Positions 1-8,611 of a DNA stretch of 64,000 bases are shown piece by piece (position 1 is the stretch's first letter; each line of letters begins with the position of its first letter). The notes below the pieces were generated by a model. The model did not search any database. It was not told the DNA's origin and saw only the letters and a list, made by a program, of their open reading frames with translations. Source of the stretch: Salinigranum rubrum (GTDB lineage Archaea; Halobacteriota; Halobacteria; Halobacteriales; Haloferacaceae); NCBI RefSeq assembly GCF_002906575.1, contig NZ_CP026309.1, positions 1,612,001-1,676,000 on the forward strand. Direction: 5' to 3'. Both the position numbers and the translations under genes were made by a program.

Positions 1-480
1 GCCGTTGTGGCGGAACGTCGCCTTGCGGGCGTTGGCCGCGCCCATGTTGACGAACATCCCGCTCAGACCGTCGGGGTCCTGCGTGGCGAGGGCGTTCTGA
101 ACCCAGGCGCCGTAGGAGGTGCCGAGAGTGGCGACCTGCCCGTCGCAGAACGCCTGGTCGGCGAGCCACTCGACCGTGTCCGCGCCGTCTTCGGCCTCCG
201 TCGCGCAGATGTAGAACTCCCCCTCGCTGTCGAATCTCCCACGTACGTCCTGGATGGCGACGACGTACCCCCGAGAGGCGTACCACTCGCCGTGGCGGCT
301 CTGTGCGCCGCGCTTGCCGTAGGGGGTCCGGTCCAAGAGGACGGGGAACGGTTCGTCGACTGGCTCTCGGGTGTCGGGGTCCGCAGGCCGATAGATGTCC
401 GTCGCGAGTCGCGTCCCGTCACGCGTCTCGATCATCACGTCGAGGTCGGCGTGGACCTCGTACTCCGGTTGTGAGACCAT
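1..480 (-). CDS. CocE/NonD family hydrolase, N-terminal part
   Basis: The gene starts with ATG at 480 on the minus strand and runs off the left edge, so only about 160 N-terminal residues are visible. They show the X-Pro dipeptidyl-peptidase/cocaine-esterase alpha/beta-hydrolase fold: an early segment METRDGTRLATDIYRP-like, then RTPYGKRG, then YVVAIQDVRGRFDSEGEF, and the nucleophile elbow GTSYGAW with the catalytic serine. Members hydrolyse amide or ester bonds in small molecules or acyl-proline peptides; the substrate cannot be told from this fragment. It is divergent from the nucleobase permease at 704, with a 223-nt intergenic region between them. The family is clear; the C-terminal jelly-roll domain lies outside the window. 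Confidence 0.85.
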   Translation of the reverse strand, partial: MVSQPEYEVHADLDVMIETRDGTRLATDIYRPADPDTREPVDEPFPVLLDRTPYGKRGAQSRHGEWYASRGYVVAIQDVRGRFDSEGEFYICATEAEDGADTVEWLADQAFCDGQVATLGTSYGAWVQNALATQDPDGLSGMFVNMGAANARKATFRHNG

Positions 481-703
481 GGTGACACCGACCAGGGTAA
501 CGGTCAAGTAACTTGTGACCGGCGCTACCTGTGGACCGGTTCTTATCTGGATACTGATGTGAGATGCGCTGAATAAACGTCCGTTCGCGGCGTAAGCAGT
601 CCCGAGCACCAATAGTTTTATCAGGAATATCAGGGTAACGTACTGTCGACGTTTAACATATGTCGCACCACAGTCAAACCCATCGACACGGCGAGGCAGC
701 ACC

Positions 704-2242
704 ATGAGCGACGCGGCCGGCGAAGGAGCGCACGGGAGCAGCAGTTCGAGCATGGTCGAGTACGGCATCGACGACAAGCCCCCGCTCGGACAGTCGGTCC
801 TCCTCGGCGTCCAGCACTGGCTGACGATGGTCGGGTCGACCATCGCCATCCCGCTCGTACTCGCGGGGGCAGTCGGCTTCGACCCCGCGAACACGGCCCA
901 ACTCGTCGGGACGTTCTTCGTCGTCTCCGGCATCGCGACGCTGGCGCAGTCGACCATCGGAAACCGCTATCCCATCGTCCAGGGCGGGACGTTCTCGATG
1001 CTCGGCCCCGCGCTCGCCATCATCGGCGTCCTCGCGGCGAGCAACGCCTCACCGACGGTGATGATGCGTGAACTCCAGGGGGCGATAATCGTCGCCGGGG
1101 TCGCCGAGGTGTTCATCGGTTATCTCGGCATCTTCGGGCGGCTGAAGCGGTTCATCGGCCCGATCGTCATCGCCGTCGTCATCGCACTCATCGGCCTCGC
1201 GCTCATCAGCGTCCCACAGATCATCAGCGCCTCGCAGAACTGGTACCTCGCCGGGCTCACGCTCGTGCTCATCGTCCTGTTCTCACAGTACCTCGACAGC
1301 TACTCGCGGGTGTTCAAGCTCTTCCCCGTGCTGTTGGGTCTCGGCGGCGCGTATCTCCTGGCGGTCGCTCTCTCGGTGGCGGGCGTCGCCAACCTCGTCG
1401 ACCTGAGCGTGGTCGCGAACGCGCCGCTCGTCCGGCCCATCGTTCCCTTCCAGTGGGGGATGCCGCTGTTCACCGGCTCGTTCGTCGTCGGCATGTTCGC
1501 CGGCATGCTCGCCTCGGCCATCGAGAGCTTCGGCGACTACCACTCCGTCGCCCGGATGGCCGGTGCGGGCGCGCCCAACTCCCGCCGGGTCAACCACGGC
1601 CTCGGCATGGAGGGTCTCGGAAACATGTTCGCGGGCATCATGGGAACCGGTAACGGCTCCACCTCGTACACCGAGAACATCGGTGCCATCGGCATCACCG
1701 GCGTCGCCTCCCGATACGTCGTCCAGGTCGGTGCCGTCGTGATGATCGTCGTCGGCTACGTCGGCGCGTTCGGCGCGCTCGTGACGACCATCCCGAACCC
1801 CATCGTCGGCGGCCTGTTCCTGGCGATGTTCGCACAGATCGTCGGCGTCGGCCTCTCACAGCTCCAGCACGTGGACCTCAACCAGAACCGCAACGTGTTC
1901 GTCCTCGGCTTCGGGCTGTTCGCCGGCCTCTCCATCCCGCAGTACATCTCGAACGTCCAGAGCTCCGAGATGACGCTCGAAGCCGGGTTCTCGTCGGTGC
2001 CCGTCCTCGGTGCTGTCCTCGGTATCCCGGAGGTCGCTCAGACCATCGGCATCATCATGGGGACGCCCATCGCCGTCGGCGGTATCGCGGCGTTCATCCT
2101 CGACAACACTATTCCGGGGACCCGTGACGAGCGCGGCCTGACCGCCTGGGAGGAGATCACCGAGGACGACGACGCGTTCGTCCCGTTCCACGAGCGACTC
2201 CTCGGCGACGACACGACCGAGAGAGACATCGCCGGCGACTGA
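704..2242 (+). CDS. NCS2 family uracil/xanthine permease
   Basis: A 512-residue integral membrane protein of the nucleobase-cation symporter-2 family, which imports uracil, xanthine or uric acid with a cation. After a short Ser-rich cytoplasmic tail, the segment QSVLLGVQHWLTMVGSTIAIP is the family signature, followed by about 12-14 hydrophobic helices. The QGGTFSMLGPALAI stretch and the FGDYHSVARMAGAGAPNSRRVNHGLGMEG region carry the substrate-binding helices with the conserved acidic residue, and GTGNGSTSYTENIGAIGITGVASR is the NCS2 signature. ATG at 704 is preceded by a purine-rich GAGGC 9 nt upstream and by AT-rich boxes near 611-620 and 652-660 that could be the TATA element. With the amidohydrolase at 2979 it suggests uptake and breakdown of pyrimidines. 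Confidence 0.9.
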   Translation: MSDAAGEGAHGSSSSSMVEYGIDDKPPLGQSVLLGVQHWLTMVGSTIAIPLVLAGAVGFDPANTAQLVGTFFVVSGIATLAQSTIGNRYPIVQGGTFSMLGPALAIIGVLAASNASPTVMMRELQGAIIVAGVAEVFIGYLGIFGRLKRFIGPIVIAVVIALIGLALISVPQIISASQNWYLAGLTLVLIVLFSQYLDSYSRVFKLFPVLLGLGGAYLLAVALSVAGVANLVDLSVVANAPLVRPIVPFQWGMPLFTGSFVVGMFAGMLASAIESFGDYHSVARMAGAGAPNSRRVNHGLGMEGLGNMFAGIMGTGNGSTSYTENIGAIGITGVASRYVVQVGAVVMIVVGYVGAFGALVTTIPNPIVGGLFLAMFAQIVGVGLSQLQHVDLNQNRNVFVLGFGLFAGLSIPQYISNVQSSEMTLEAGFSSVPVLGAVLGIPEVAQTIGIIMGTPIAVGGIAAFILDNTIPGTRDERGLTAWEEITEDDDAFVPFHERLLGDDTTERDIAGD

Positions 2243-2337
2243 CCTGAGTCGAGTCGAGCGACGACGACGTCGTTTCCCGGCGTTTCTCCCCCGCGCCGTC
2301 TCACAACTGCAAAGTGCGTCCTCCACGAGCATCGAGT

Positions 2338-2781
2338 ATGAACGACGACGCGGCGGGACCGGCCGAGACGACCATCACGCGGATGGGCCTCCGGTCGGGC
2401 GGGTGGATCGGCTACGACGAGGAGAGCGTGTTCGTCCAGCCCGACGAGGAACAGGGGTACAAAATCGCCCGCGCGGACATCGCCCGCATCACCCTCAACC
2501 CCGTCGAGTGGGACCTCGTCGTCATGAGCCTCCTCCTCGTGGGCATCGGCGGCTACGTGGGGTTCACCCGGAACCCCCTCGTCGGCGTCGGCTTCCTCGC
2601 CGTCGGCGTCTGGAGCGTCTACCGGACCTACTCGAACCGCTACGAACTGGTGTTGTACGTCGACGACCAACCGAAGCCCGTCTCGGTCCACCCGACGCAC
2701 CCGAAGGAGTGCCACCGGACCATCGGTGAGTTGATTCGGTCGGAGGGCGACGAGGGTGAGGGTCGGGTGGAGGCGACGTGA
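2338..2781 (+). CDS. small two-helix membrane protein, function unknown
   Basis: A 147-residue protein read from ATG 2338; an upstream in-frame ATG at 2314 is less likely because its extra residues are basic and unlike haloarchaeal protein. Residues around 65-105 form two adjacent hydrophobic helices (VVMSLLLVGIGGYVGF and LVGVGFLAVGVWSVY). The flanking domain is soluble: an N-terminal region GGWIGYDEESVFVQPDEEQGYKIARADIARITLN and a C-terminal tail with VLYVDDQPKPVSVHP, reminiscent of a small PH-like beta domain. It lies between the permease and the amidohydrolase on the same strand, 95 nt after the former. No functional family is recognised. Confidence 0.7.
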   Translation: MNDDAAGPAETTITRMGLRSGGWIGYDEESVFVQPDEEQGYKIARADIARITLNPVEWDLVVMSLLLVGIGGYVGFTRNPLVGVGFLAVGVWSVYRTYSNRYELVLYVDDQPKPVSVHPTHPKECHRTIGELIRSEGDEGEGRVEAT

Positions 2782-2945
2782 GCCCGATTCGGACGGTGAG
2801 CGTGTGATTCGGTGACTGTGTGAGGTGTCGACGGCGGGGCCGGTCGGTCTCCACGGCGCTCGCATCTGTACTCGAACAGCCACCACCGTCGCCTCGTCGC
2901 TCGTTACGCTTCTACACCCCGACCGAGAACCCCCTCCACACGCAA

Positions 2946-2954
2946 TTATTTATA
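2946..2954 (+). promoter_or_regulatory. TATA box of the amidohydrolase gene
   Basis: TTATTTATA is centred about 28 nt before ATG 2979, placing the start of transcription at or next to the start codon. This supports a leaderless transcript and the chosen start. Confidence 0.5.
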
Positions 2955-2978
2955 CTAGACCGCTGAAATCCGCATGTC

Positions 2979-4409
2979 ATGACAGCCGAGGCTGCGGACT
3001 TACGAGTCACGAACGCGCGGGTCGTCACCCCGAGCGGAACCATCGACGGCGGCGTCGCCGCCAAGGACGGGAAGATCGTCGCGGTCGGGACGGAGGCGAA
3101 CCTCCCCGACGCGGAGGAGGAGATCGACGCCGAGGGGAACTACCTCGTGCCGGGCTTCATCGACCCCCACGTCCACTGGGGACTCTCCCGGTACGAGTTC
3201 GACTACCACGAGGGCCTCGCCCACGACTTCGAGACCGAAACACGGGGCGCTGTCCACGGCGGCGTCACGTCGGTCGTGAACTTCCTGCTCCAACCCGACC
3301 CTTATCTCCCCGACATGGACTTCTTCCGGTCCGTCGGGGCCGAAAACTCCTACATCGACTTCGCGTACCACGCCATCGTCCACCAGGACCACCACGTCGA
3401 AGAGATCGAGGAACTCGCCGAGGAGGGTATCCGCTCGTTCAAGGTGTTCTTCAACTGGTACAAACACGCCTCTCCCGAGTTAGGAATCGACCACTCCGAC
3501 GCCGGGCGAACCTATCGGGTGCTCGACAAAGTGTCCGAGATGCCCCACGGCATCGTGATGTTCCACGCCGAGAACGAGGACCTCGCGTACGAACTCCGCC
3601 AGGACCTGATGGAGGAGGGTCGCAACGACCTCGAAGCGTGGACCGAGGCCTCGCCCAACGTGGCCGAGGCGATGCAGATCGAACAGATCGCCATGCTCAC
3701 GGAGTTCACCGACTCGCGGTCGTACATCGTCCACATGAGCACGGGCGAGGGCGTCGATATCTGCGAGCGCTACCAGGAGAAGGGTGTCAACGTCCACGCC
3801 GAGACGCTGCCCGCCTTCCTCTCGCACACGAAACACGACACCGAACTCGGAACGTGGGGGAAGATTTCGCCGCCGCTCAGGGGAGAGGCGTCGAAGAAGC
3901 GCCTCTGGGAGGGGATTCGAACCGGCGTGGTCGACTACGTCGGCACCGACCACTGCCCGCACAAGGTCGAGTTCAAGGAGAAGGGGGAAGGGAAACACGG
4001 CGACATGTGGGACGCCATCCCCGGCGACAACAACGGTATCGAGTACCTCCTGCCGGTGATGATGTCCGAAGGGGTGAACAAGAACCGCATCTCGATGGAG
4101 CGCTGCGTGGAGGTGTGCTCGACGAACAACGCCAAGCGGTGGGGCCTCTACCCGCGAAAGGGCGCCCTCGCCGAGGGATCCGACGCCGACATGGTCATCG
4201 TCGACCTCGACAAGTCCGCAGTGGTCGACGACGACTTCTACCACACGATGGAACCCGGGTACTCGACGTTCCACGGCCAGGAACTGACGGGTCTCCCGAC
4301 CCACACCATCGTCGGCGGCGAAGTGGTCGTCGAGGACGGCGAACTCCTCGTCGAGAAGGGCGGCCGCGACTACCTGCCCCGGTACGACGAGGGCGTGCCG
4401 AGTAGCTAA
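2979..4409 (+). CDS. dihydropyrimidinase/dihydroorotase-type amidohydrolase
   Basis: A 476-residue cyclic amidohydrolase. It shows the binuclear metal site of the hydantoinase/dihydropyrimidinase/allantoinase group: GFIDPHVHWG gives the HxH pair (His64, His66), IRSFKVFFNW supplies the lysine expected to be carboxylated (about Lys155), further His ligands follow in AYHAIVH and YIVHMSTGEG, and GTDHCPH gives the catalytic Asp. The final 50 residues are the beta-sandwich closing segment (KGALAEGSDADMVIVDLD). The length is usual for the family. Substrate could be dihydropyrimidines, hydantoin or allantoin; the adjacent uracil/xanthine permease favours nucleobase catabolism. The active-site set looks complete. 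Confidence 0.88.
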   Translation: MTAEAADLRVTNARVVTPSGTIDGGVAAKDGKIVAVGTEANLPDAEEEIDAEGNYLVPGFIDPHVHWGLSRYEFDYHEGLAHDFETETRGAVHGGVTSVVNFLLQPDPYLPDMDFFRSVGAENSYIDFAYHAIVHQDHHVEEIEELAEEGIRSFKVFFNWYKHASPELGIDHSDAGRTYRVLDKVSEMPHGIVMFHAENEDLAYELRQDLMEEGRNDLEAWTEASPNVAEAMQIEQIAMLTEFTDSRSYIVHMSTGEGVDICERYQEKGVNVHAETLPAFLSHTKHDTELGTWGKISPPLRGEASKKRLWEGIRTGVVDYVGTDHCPHKVEFKEKGEGKHGDMWDAIPGDNNGIEYLLPVMMSEGVNKNRISMERCVEVCSTNNAKRWGLYPRKGALAEGSDADMVIVDLDKSAVVDDDFYHTMEPGYSTFHGQELTGLPTHTIVGGEVVVEDGELLVEKGGRDYLPRYDEGVPSS

Positions 4410-5062
4410 GATCTATGCGGTAATTTAGTCCATCTATTTTTGTGCTGTGTGGATCACACAGCGGCTGTCGGTCACGAGTGAGGTGGGTGTGACGGAGGGC
4501 GATATTGATCAGTACAGAGAACGTCTTTAGCGGTAGTCGGAGAGACACTCGTCCACGAAGCTAGTCGGTCCAACAGGAAGACTGCGCCGCGCGGTCGCCA
4601 GAGCGGTGTATGCCTCACGCCTCCCCAACCGGTCGCTCGTGCACGGAGGCACGAGCGGTCCCTCGCGCGCCGTTCGCTCGCGTTCCTCGCTCACTTTCGC
4701 GCGCCGACCGTCACAAAACGAGGCGGTGGCGCGTGACGGTGCGCGCTCCCGTCGCGCGCCTCACGCGCGAGGGATGACCGAGCGACGGAACGAACGGAGT
4801 GAGTGACCGAGCGAAGGAATCGGCTGGGGAGGTCTTCGTGAACGAGTGAAACGAGTGAACGAACGGCTCGAAGCGGCGAAGCCGCTTCGGTGGTGTGGCT
4901 GCGGTCTCACCGCGCCCGTGCACCGTGCGGTCGCTGTCGCCTTGCACGCTCTCTCGCTGTCAGCTCCACACGTTCCCTCCCGATATGCGTCCCGTCGTAG
5001 TCAGCGAACAGCATCCAATCAGAGATAAATACTTGTATCAGAGTGACCGTGTCCGAGTCCCC
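4410..5062. other. gene-free intergenic region with small inverted repeats
   Basis: Between the convergent ends of the amidohydrolase and the DUF58 gene there are about 650 nt with no credible gene. The start (4415-4460) is AT-rich with a T5 run, suitable for transcription termination. The middle is a skewed stretch of repeated GAGCG/CGAACGAG-like words (4640-4870), common in haloarchaeal intergenic DNA. A perfect 9-bp inverted repeat CGAAGCGGC/GCCGCTTCG lies at 4869-4889 with a GAA loop. ATG-initiated frames here have random composition and were not called. Confidence 0.5.
4444..4462. repeat. perfect 19-nt palindrome
   Basis: GCTGTGTG-GAT-CACACAGC, 8-bp arms with a 3-nt spacer, 35 nt after the amidohydrolase stop and directly after a T5 run. 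It could be a hairpin at the transcript end or a dimeric protein-binding site. Confidence 0.45.
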
Positions 5063-5923
5063 TCAGCCCACCCACAGCGACGCGAACGAGTCGAAGAAAT
5101 CGTCGCCGGTGTCGACGAGCGCGTGGGTCGCCCGGAGGTCGCTCGCGCGCTCGGCCACCTCGCCCGTGAACTGCTGGAGGCGCGTCTGGTACTGCTGGGC
5201 GAGTCGCCCGCCGAAGTACGTGCGGAGTTCCCGGTCGGTCTCGGGCTCCTCGAAGACCGTATCGCCCATCACCTCGGGGTCGAGTTCGTCGGGCGAGAGC
5301 ACCTGCGCCGTGACGAGTTCGTTCCGCGCGAGCGCCGCCAGCCCCTCCTCGATGTCGTCGAGTTCGCCCAGGAAATCGGAGAGGACGACGACGAGCGACC
5401 GACTGGAGATGCTCGCGGCGTAGCTCTCTAAGGCGGCGCGGAAGTCGGTCCTGCCCCCGAGTTCGTGTTCGTTCAGGAGGTCGATGACGCGGAGGAGTTC
5501 CCCGCGGTTCGAACGGCCGGTGTCGAGGCGCTCGAAGTCGTCGCCGAACGTCGAGAAGCGGAAGTCGTTGTTCTCCTCGGCGGTGAGATAACAGAAGCCG
5601 AGGCCGAGTTTGGCGGCGTACTCGAACTTGTGTCGTTCACCCTCGCCGAAGTCCATCGACTCCGAGGAGTCGACGAGGACGTGGACGGTGAGGTTGCGCT
5701 CCTCCTCGTACTGTTTGATGTAGTACTCCTCGGTTCTCGCGTAGAGCTTCCAGTCGATGAGGCGGGTGTCGTCGCCGGGCGCGTATCTCCGGTAGTCGGA
5801 GAACGTGAGCCCCTCGCCGACGTCGGGCGACTCCTGTTCGCCCTGGTGCTGGGACGTGGTCTCGCGCTTCAGCGACGAGTCGAAGCGGTCGAGTTCGTCG
5901 AGGAAGTCCGGGTCGATGGTCAT
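5063..5923 (-). CDS. DUF58 family vWA-like protein of the MoxR cluster
   Basis: A 286-residue DUF58 protein. The family hallmark FSDYRRYAPGDDTRLIDWKLYART is present at about residues 41-63, followed by a degenerate von Willebrand A fold: LVDSSESMDFGEGERHKFEYA gives a DxSxS MIDAS-like motif (about residues 87-91) and LVVVLSDFLGELDD a later strand. It is the last gene of a six-gene minus-strand operon and follows the MoxR ATPase by 27 nt; such pairs are known to act with MoxR in assembly or maturation of protein complexes, sometimes metal-containing. The target here is unknown. Confidence 0.85.
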   Translation of the reverse strand: MTIDPDFLDELDRFDSSLKRETTSQHQGEQESPDVGEGLTFSDYRRYAPGDDTRLIDWKLYARTEEYYIKQYEEERNLTVHVLVDSSESMDFGEGERHKFEYAAKLGLGFCYLTAEENNDFRFSTFGDDFERLDTGRSNRGELLRVIDLLNEHELGGRTDFRAALESYAASISSRSLVVVLSDFLGELDDIEEGLAALARNELVTAQVLSPDELDPEVMGDTVFEEPETDRELRTYFGGRLAQQYQTRLQQFTGEVAERASDLRATHALVDTGDDFFDSFASLWVG

Positions 5924-5950
5924 CTCACGCGCTCTCCGTTCTCGCGTCGG

Positions 5951-6892
5951 TCATTTCGACTCGGCGACGATGGCGGAGACGACGTCGTCGGCGTCCAGCC
6001 CCTCGCGTTCCGCGCGGAAATCGATGATGATGCGGTGTCTCAACACGGGCGGGGCCATCGCCTCGATGTCTTCCCACTTGACGTGTGTTCGTCCTCTGAG
6101 GAAGGCTCGGGCCTTCGCCGTCAGGACGAGCGCCATGCTCGCGCGGGGACTCGCGCCGTACTCGATCTGTTCGTGCTCGCGGGTCGCCCGCGCGAGGTTC
6201 ACCGCGCGGTCGCGGAGGTCGTCCGCGATGGGGACCTCCCTGACGAGTTGCTGGATCTCCTGTATCTCCTCGCGTGTGAGCACGCGCTCGACGTCCGGCA
6301 CGCGCCCGCCCTCGGTGTAGAGGCGGACGATCTGTCGTTCCTCCTCGAACGAGGGGTAGTCGACGAGGATTTTCAGGAGGAACCTGTCGGTCTGGGCCTC
6401 GGGCAGCGCGTACGTCCCGCCCTGGTCGATGGGGTTCTGCGTGGCGAGGATGAAAAACGGTCGGGGGAGGTCGTACGTCTCGCCCGCCGCGGTCACCTGC
6501 TTCTCCTGCATCGCTTCTAAGAGCGCCGCCTGCGTCTTCGGCGTCGCGCGGTTGATCTCGTCGGCGAGGACGATGTTCGCGAACACCGGCCCCTTCTCGA
6601 AGACGAACTCACGGTTCCCCTCGGTCTCGCGGATGATCTCGGTGCCCGTGATGTCGGAGGGCATCAGGTCCGGCGTGTTCTGGATGCGGGAGAACTGCAG
6701 GTCCGTCACCGCCGACAGGGTTCGAATCATCGACGTCTTCCCGAGTCCGGGGTTCGATTCGAGGAGCGCGTTGCCGTCGGCGAGGATGCAGACCAAAATT
6801 TGTTCGATGACGTCCGTCTGGCCGACGATTCGCTTGCCGACCTCGTCGCGGACCCGACTCAACTTCGACTGGAGATGTTCGATATCACTCAT
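5951..6892 (-). CDS. MoxR family AAA+ ATPase
   Basis: A 313-residue MoxR-type ATPase starting at ATG 6892; longer in-frame starts upstream would overlap the preceding gene and add low-complexity sequence. Walker A ESNPGLGKT is at about residues 45-53, Walker B IVLADEIN at about 107-114, sensor-1 LATQNPIDQGGTYALPEAQTDRF follows, and a C-terminal lid contains SPRASMALVLTAKARAFLRGR. MoxR proteins are thought to be chaperone-like ATPases working with vWA proteins, which are encoded directly upstream and downstream. The start codon lies 1 nt after the stop of the previous gene, so it is translationally coupled. Confidence 0.9.
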   Translation of the reverse strand: MSDIEHLQSKLSRVRDEVGKRIVGQTDVIEQILVCILADGNALLESNPGLGKTSMIRTLSAVTDLQFSRIQNTPDLMPSDITGTEIIRETEGNREFVFEKGPVFANIVLADEINRATPKTQAALLEAMQEKQVTAAGETYDLPRPFFILATQNPIDQGGTYALPEAQTDRFLLKILVDYPSFEEERQIVRLYTEGGRVPDVERVLTREEIQEIQQLVREVPIADDLRDRAVNLARATREHEQIEYGASPRASMALVLTAKARAFLRGRTHVKWEDIEAMAPPVLRHRIIIDFRAEREGLDADDVVSAIVAESK

Positions 6893-6893
6893 A

Positions 6894-7976
6894 TCAGGTG
6901 TCGCTGTCGCTGTCGTCCGTTTCGCGTATCCGTAAGTTGTACTCCCGGATGAGCTCCGCGTCCTCGAGCTGTTCGCTCTCGGCGAAGCCCGCCTCCTGTC
7001 CCTCGACGTCGCCGCTCCCGGCGAACCCGCTGGAGTCGTAGGCGGCCGGGGCGCTGTCGCTCCCGTCGTCACCGCCGCCCTGCGTCGAGAGCGTCGTGTT
7101 CAGCGTCTCCTCGCCCGCGGTCACGTCCTCGGGCTCGCCGAGGACGCCGCTGGCGTCCTGGAGACCCTCGTACTCGGAGCTCTGATCGTCCCCGCCGGCG
7201 TCGTCCTCGGGACCGAGGTCGCGGACGTTGAGGTCGACCACGGCGACCTGGATGCTGGCGAGGCTTATCGCCGTGACGATGACGACGGTCAGAAAGACCC
7301 GTTTGAGGTTCACGAGACCGATGCTCGACGTCCGCCGCAGGCGGGCGAGCACGTCCTCGTAGAGCGCGAGCGCCATTCGGGAGTCGCGTCCCGACTCGAC
7401 GGTGTCGCGAGCCGTCCGGAGCGCCTCCCGAACTCCCGGGTTCGCCCCCTCGAACTGTTCGACGAACGGGCGACGCGTCCGGGCGACGAACTCGGCGAGG
7501 AAGACCAGAACGCCGGCGGCGAGCCCGGCGACGATAGACGTCTGCAGCGGCGCGGGCGGCGCGCCGGTGTAGCCCACGATGGCGTCGAAGAGGGCGCGCG
7601 GCCACGGGAGCGTCGTCGGAATCTCCTGGGGTCTCAGGACCTGGAGGAGGATGTTCACCACGAGCACCGCGAGGGCGGCGTCCACGGCCGCGTAAATCAG
7701 GGCGACCTTGTACCCCTCGCGGCGGACCTGCTTCAACGCGCGTCGCATCCGCGCGTCCGGGGACTTCCCCGCCTCCGTGTCCGACCGCTGTCGCTCGAGG
7801 TCCTCCCGGTACTGCTCGTCCTCGGCGGCTTGCTGGCGTTCGCGTCGCTCCGCCTGCTTCCGCTCGGCGTCGGCGCGTCTGCGCTGTCGCCGCCGCTCGA
7901 ACCACCCCTGGCTCTCGCCCCCGTCCTCCCGAGGCACGTCGTTCCCCGCCTCTCGGCGGGTGTCGTTCCCATCCAT
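6894..7976 (-). CDS. haloarchaeal membrane protein of the MoxR operon
   Basis: A 360-residue protein with no firm functional assignment. Residues 20-75 are highly charged and probably coiled (ERRRQRRRADAERKQAERRERQQ). Membrane helices follow at about 93-112, 145-163 and 228-248. The C-terminal 100 residues are acidic and Gly/Ser-rich. Position between the coiled-coil protein and the MoxR ATPase, with a 1-nt overlap upstream and a 1-nt gap downstream, makes it a dedicated component of the same membrane complex. Confidence 0.7.
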   Translation of the reverse strand: MDGNDTRREAGNDVPREDGGESQGWFERRRQRRRADAERKQAERRERQQAAEDEQYREDLERQRSDTEAGKSPDARMRRALKQVRREGYKVALIYAAVDAALAVLVVNILLQVLRPQEIPTTLPWPRALFDAIVGYTGAPPAPLQTSIVAGLAAGVLVFLAEFVARTRRPFVEQFEGANPGVREALRTARDTVESGRDSRMALALYEDVLARLRRTSSIGLVNLKRVFLTVVIVTAISLASIQVAVVDLNVRDLGPEDDAGGDDQSSEYEGLQDASGVLGEPEDVTAGEETLNTTLSTQGGGDDGSDSAPAAYDSSGFAGSGDVEGQEAGFAESEQLEDAELIREYNLRIRETDDSDSDT

Positions 7977-8611
7977 CAGCTACACGCACCCGGCTTCGGC
8001 TCTGCGGCCTGATTACAGATGGTGTTGATCCGGCTCCGGAGGTCGTCGATCTGCGAGTTGAGCGAGTCGATCTCGCTCTCCAGGCTGGAGACCTCCGACC
8101 GGAGCGAGCTGATGGTGTCTTCGAGGTTCTCGTTCTCCTCGACGAGGTCGTTGTTCTCCGCTTCGAGTTCGTCGATCGACTCTTCGAGTTCCGCCCGGTC
8201 GTCCTCCAGCGACCGGACCTGCGACTGCAGCGAATCGACGCGGTTGCGCGCCTCGGAGAGGTCCTGTCTCGTCTCCTGGAGGCTCGAGGAGGTCTCGGAG
8301 AGTTCGCTCTGGGTCGACTGCAGCTGCTCTTCGGTGTCGTCGAGGTTCTGTGAGACCTGTGAGACGTCGCCGCGCGTCGTCTGCAGGCTCTGGTTCAGCT
8401 CGCGCAACTGCGTCTGCGTCGCGTCGAGCCGTTCCTGCGTCGACTGCAGTTCGCTTCGTAACTCCCCGTTCCGCTCGCGGAGTTCCGCGTTCTGCGTGTC
8501 GAGCTGCTCGACCGAGTGTTGGTAGTACATGGTCGCTCCCGCCGTCCCGACGACGGACGTGACGATGAGGAGGACGAGGGCGAGGTTGATGGAGGAGCCG
8601 AGGGCACTCAT
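7976..8611 (-). CDS. membrane-anchored coiled-coil protein
   Basis: A 211-residue protein with one N-terminal helix (about residues 8-28, NLALVLLIVTSVVGTAGATMYY) and then about 165 residues of almost unbroken heptad-like coiled coil rich in Gln, Leu, Glu and Ser, ending in a short Cys-containing tail (ICNQAAEPKPGACS). It overlaps the upstream vWA gene by 4 nt (ATGA) and the downstream gene by 1 nt. The architecture suggests a spacer or oligomerisation rod outside the membrane for the vWA/MoxR assembly. No catalytic motif is seen. Confidence 0.75.
   Translation of the reverse strand: MSALGSSINLALVLLIVTSVVGTAGATMYYQHSVEQLDTQNAELRERNGELRSELQSTQERLDATQTQLRELNQSLQTTRGDVSQVSQNLDDTEEQLQSTQSELSETSSSLQETRQDLSEARNRVDSLQSQVRSLEDDRAELEESIDELEAENNDLVEENENLEDTISSLRSEVSSLESEIDSLNSQIDDLRSRINTICNQAAEPKPGACS

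Noticed and set aside
2825-4405. A 526-codon frame overlapping the amidohydrolase in another phase
   Set aside because: Arginine/proline-rich shadow; the amidohydrolase frame has the complete active site.
4711-4947. A 78-codon minus-strand frame in the large intergenic region
   Set aside because: Sequence reflects repeated GAGCG/CGAACG words and is basic and Ser/Arg-rich; no promoter.
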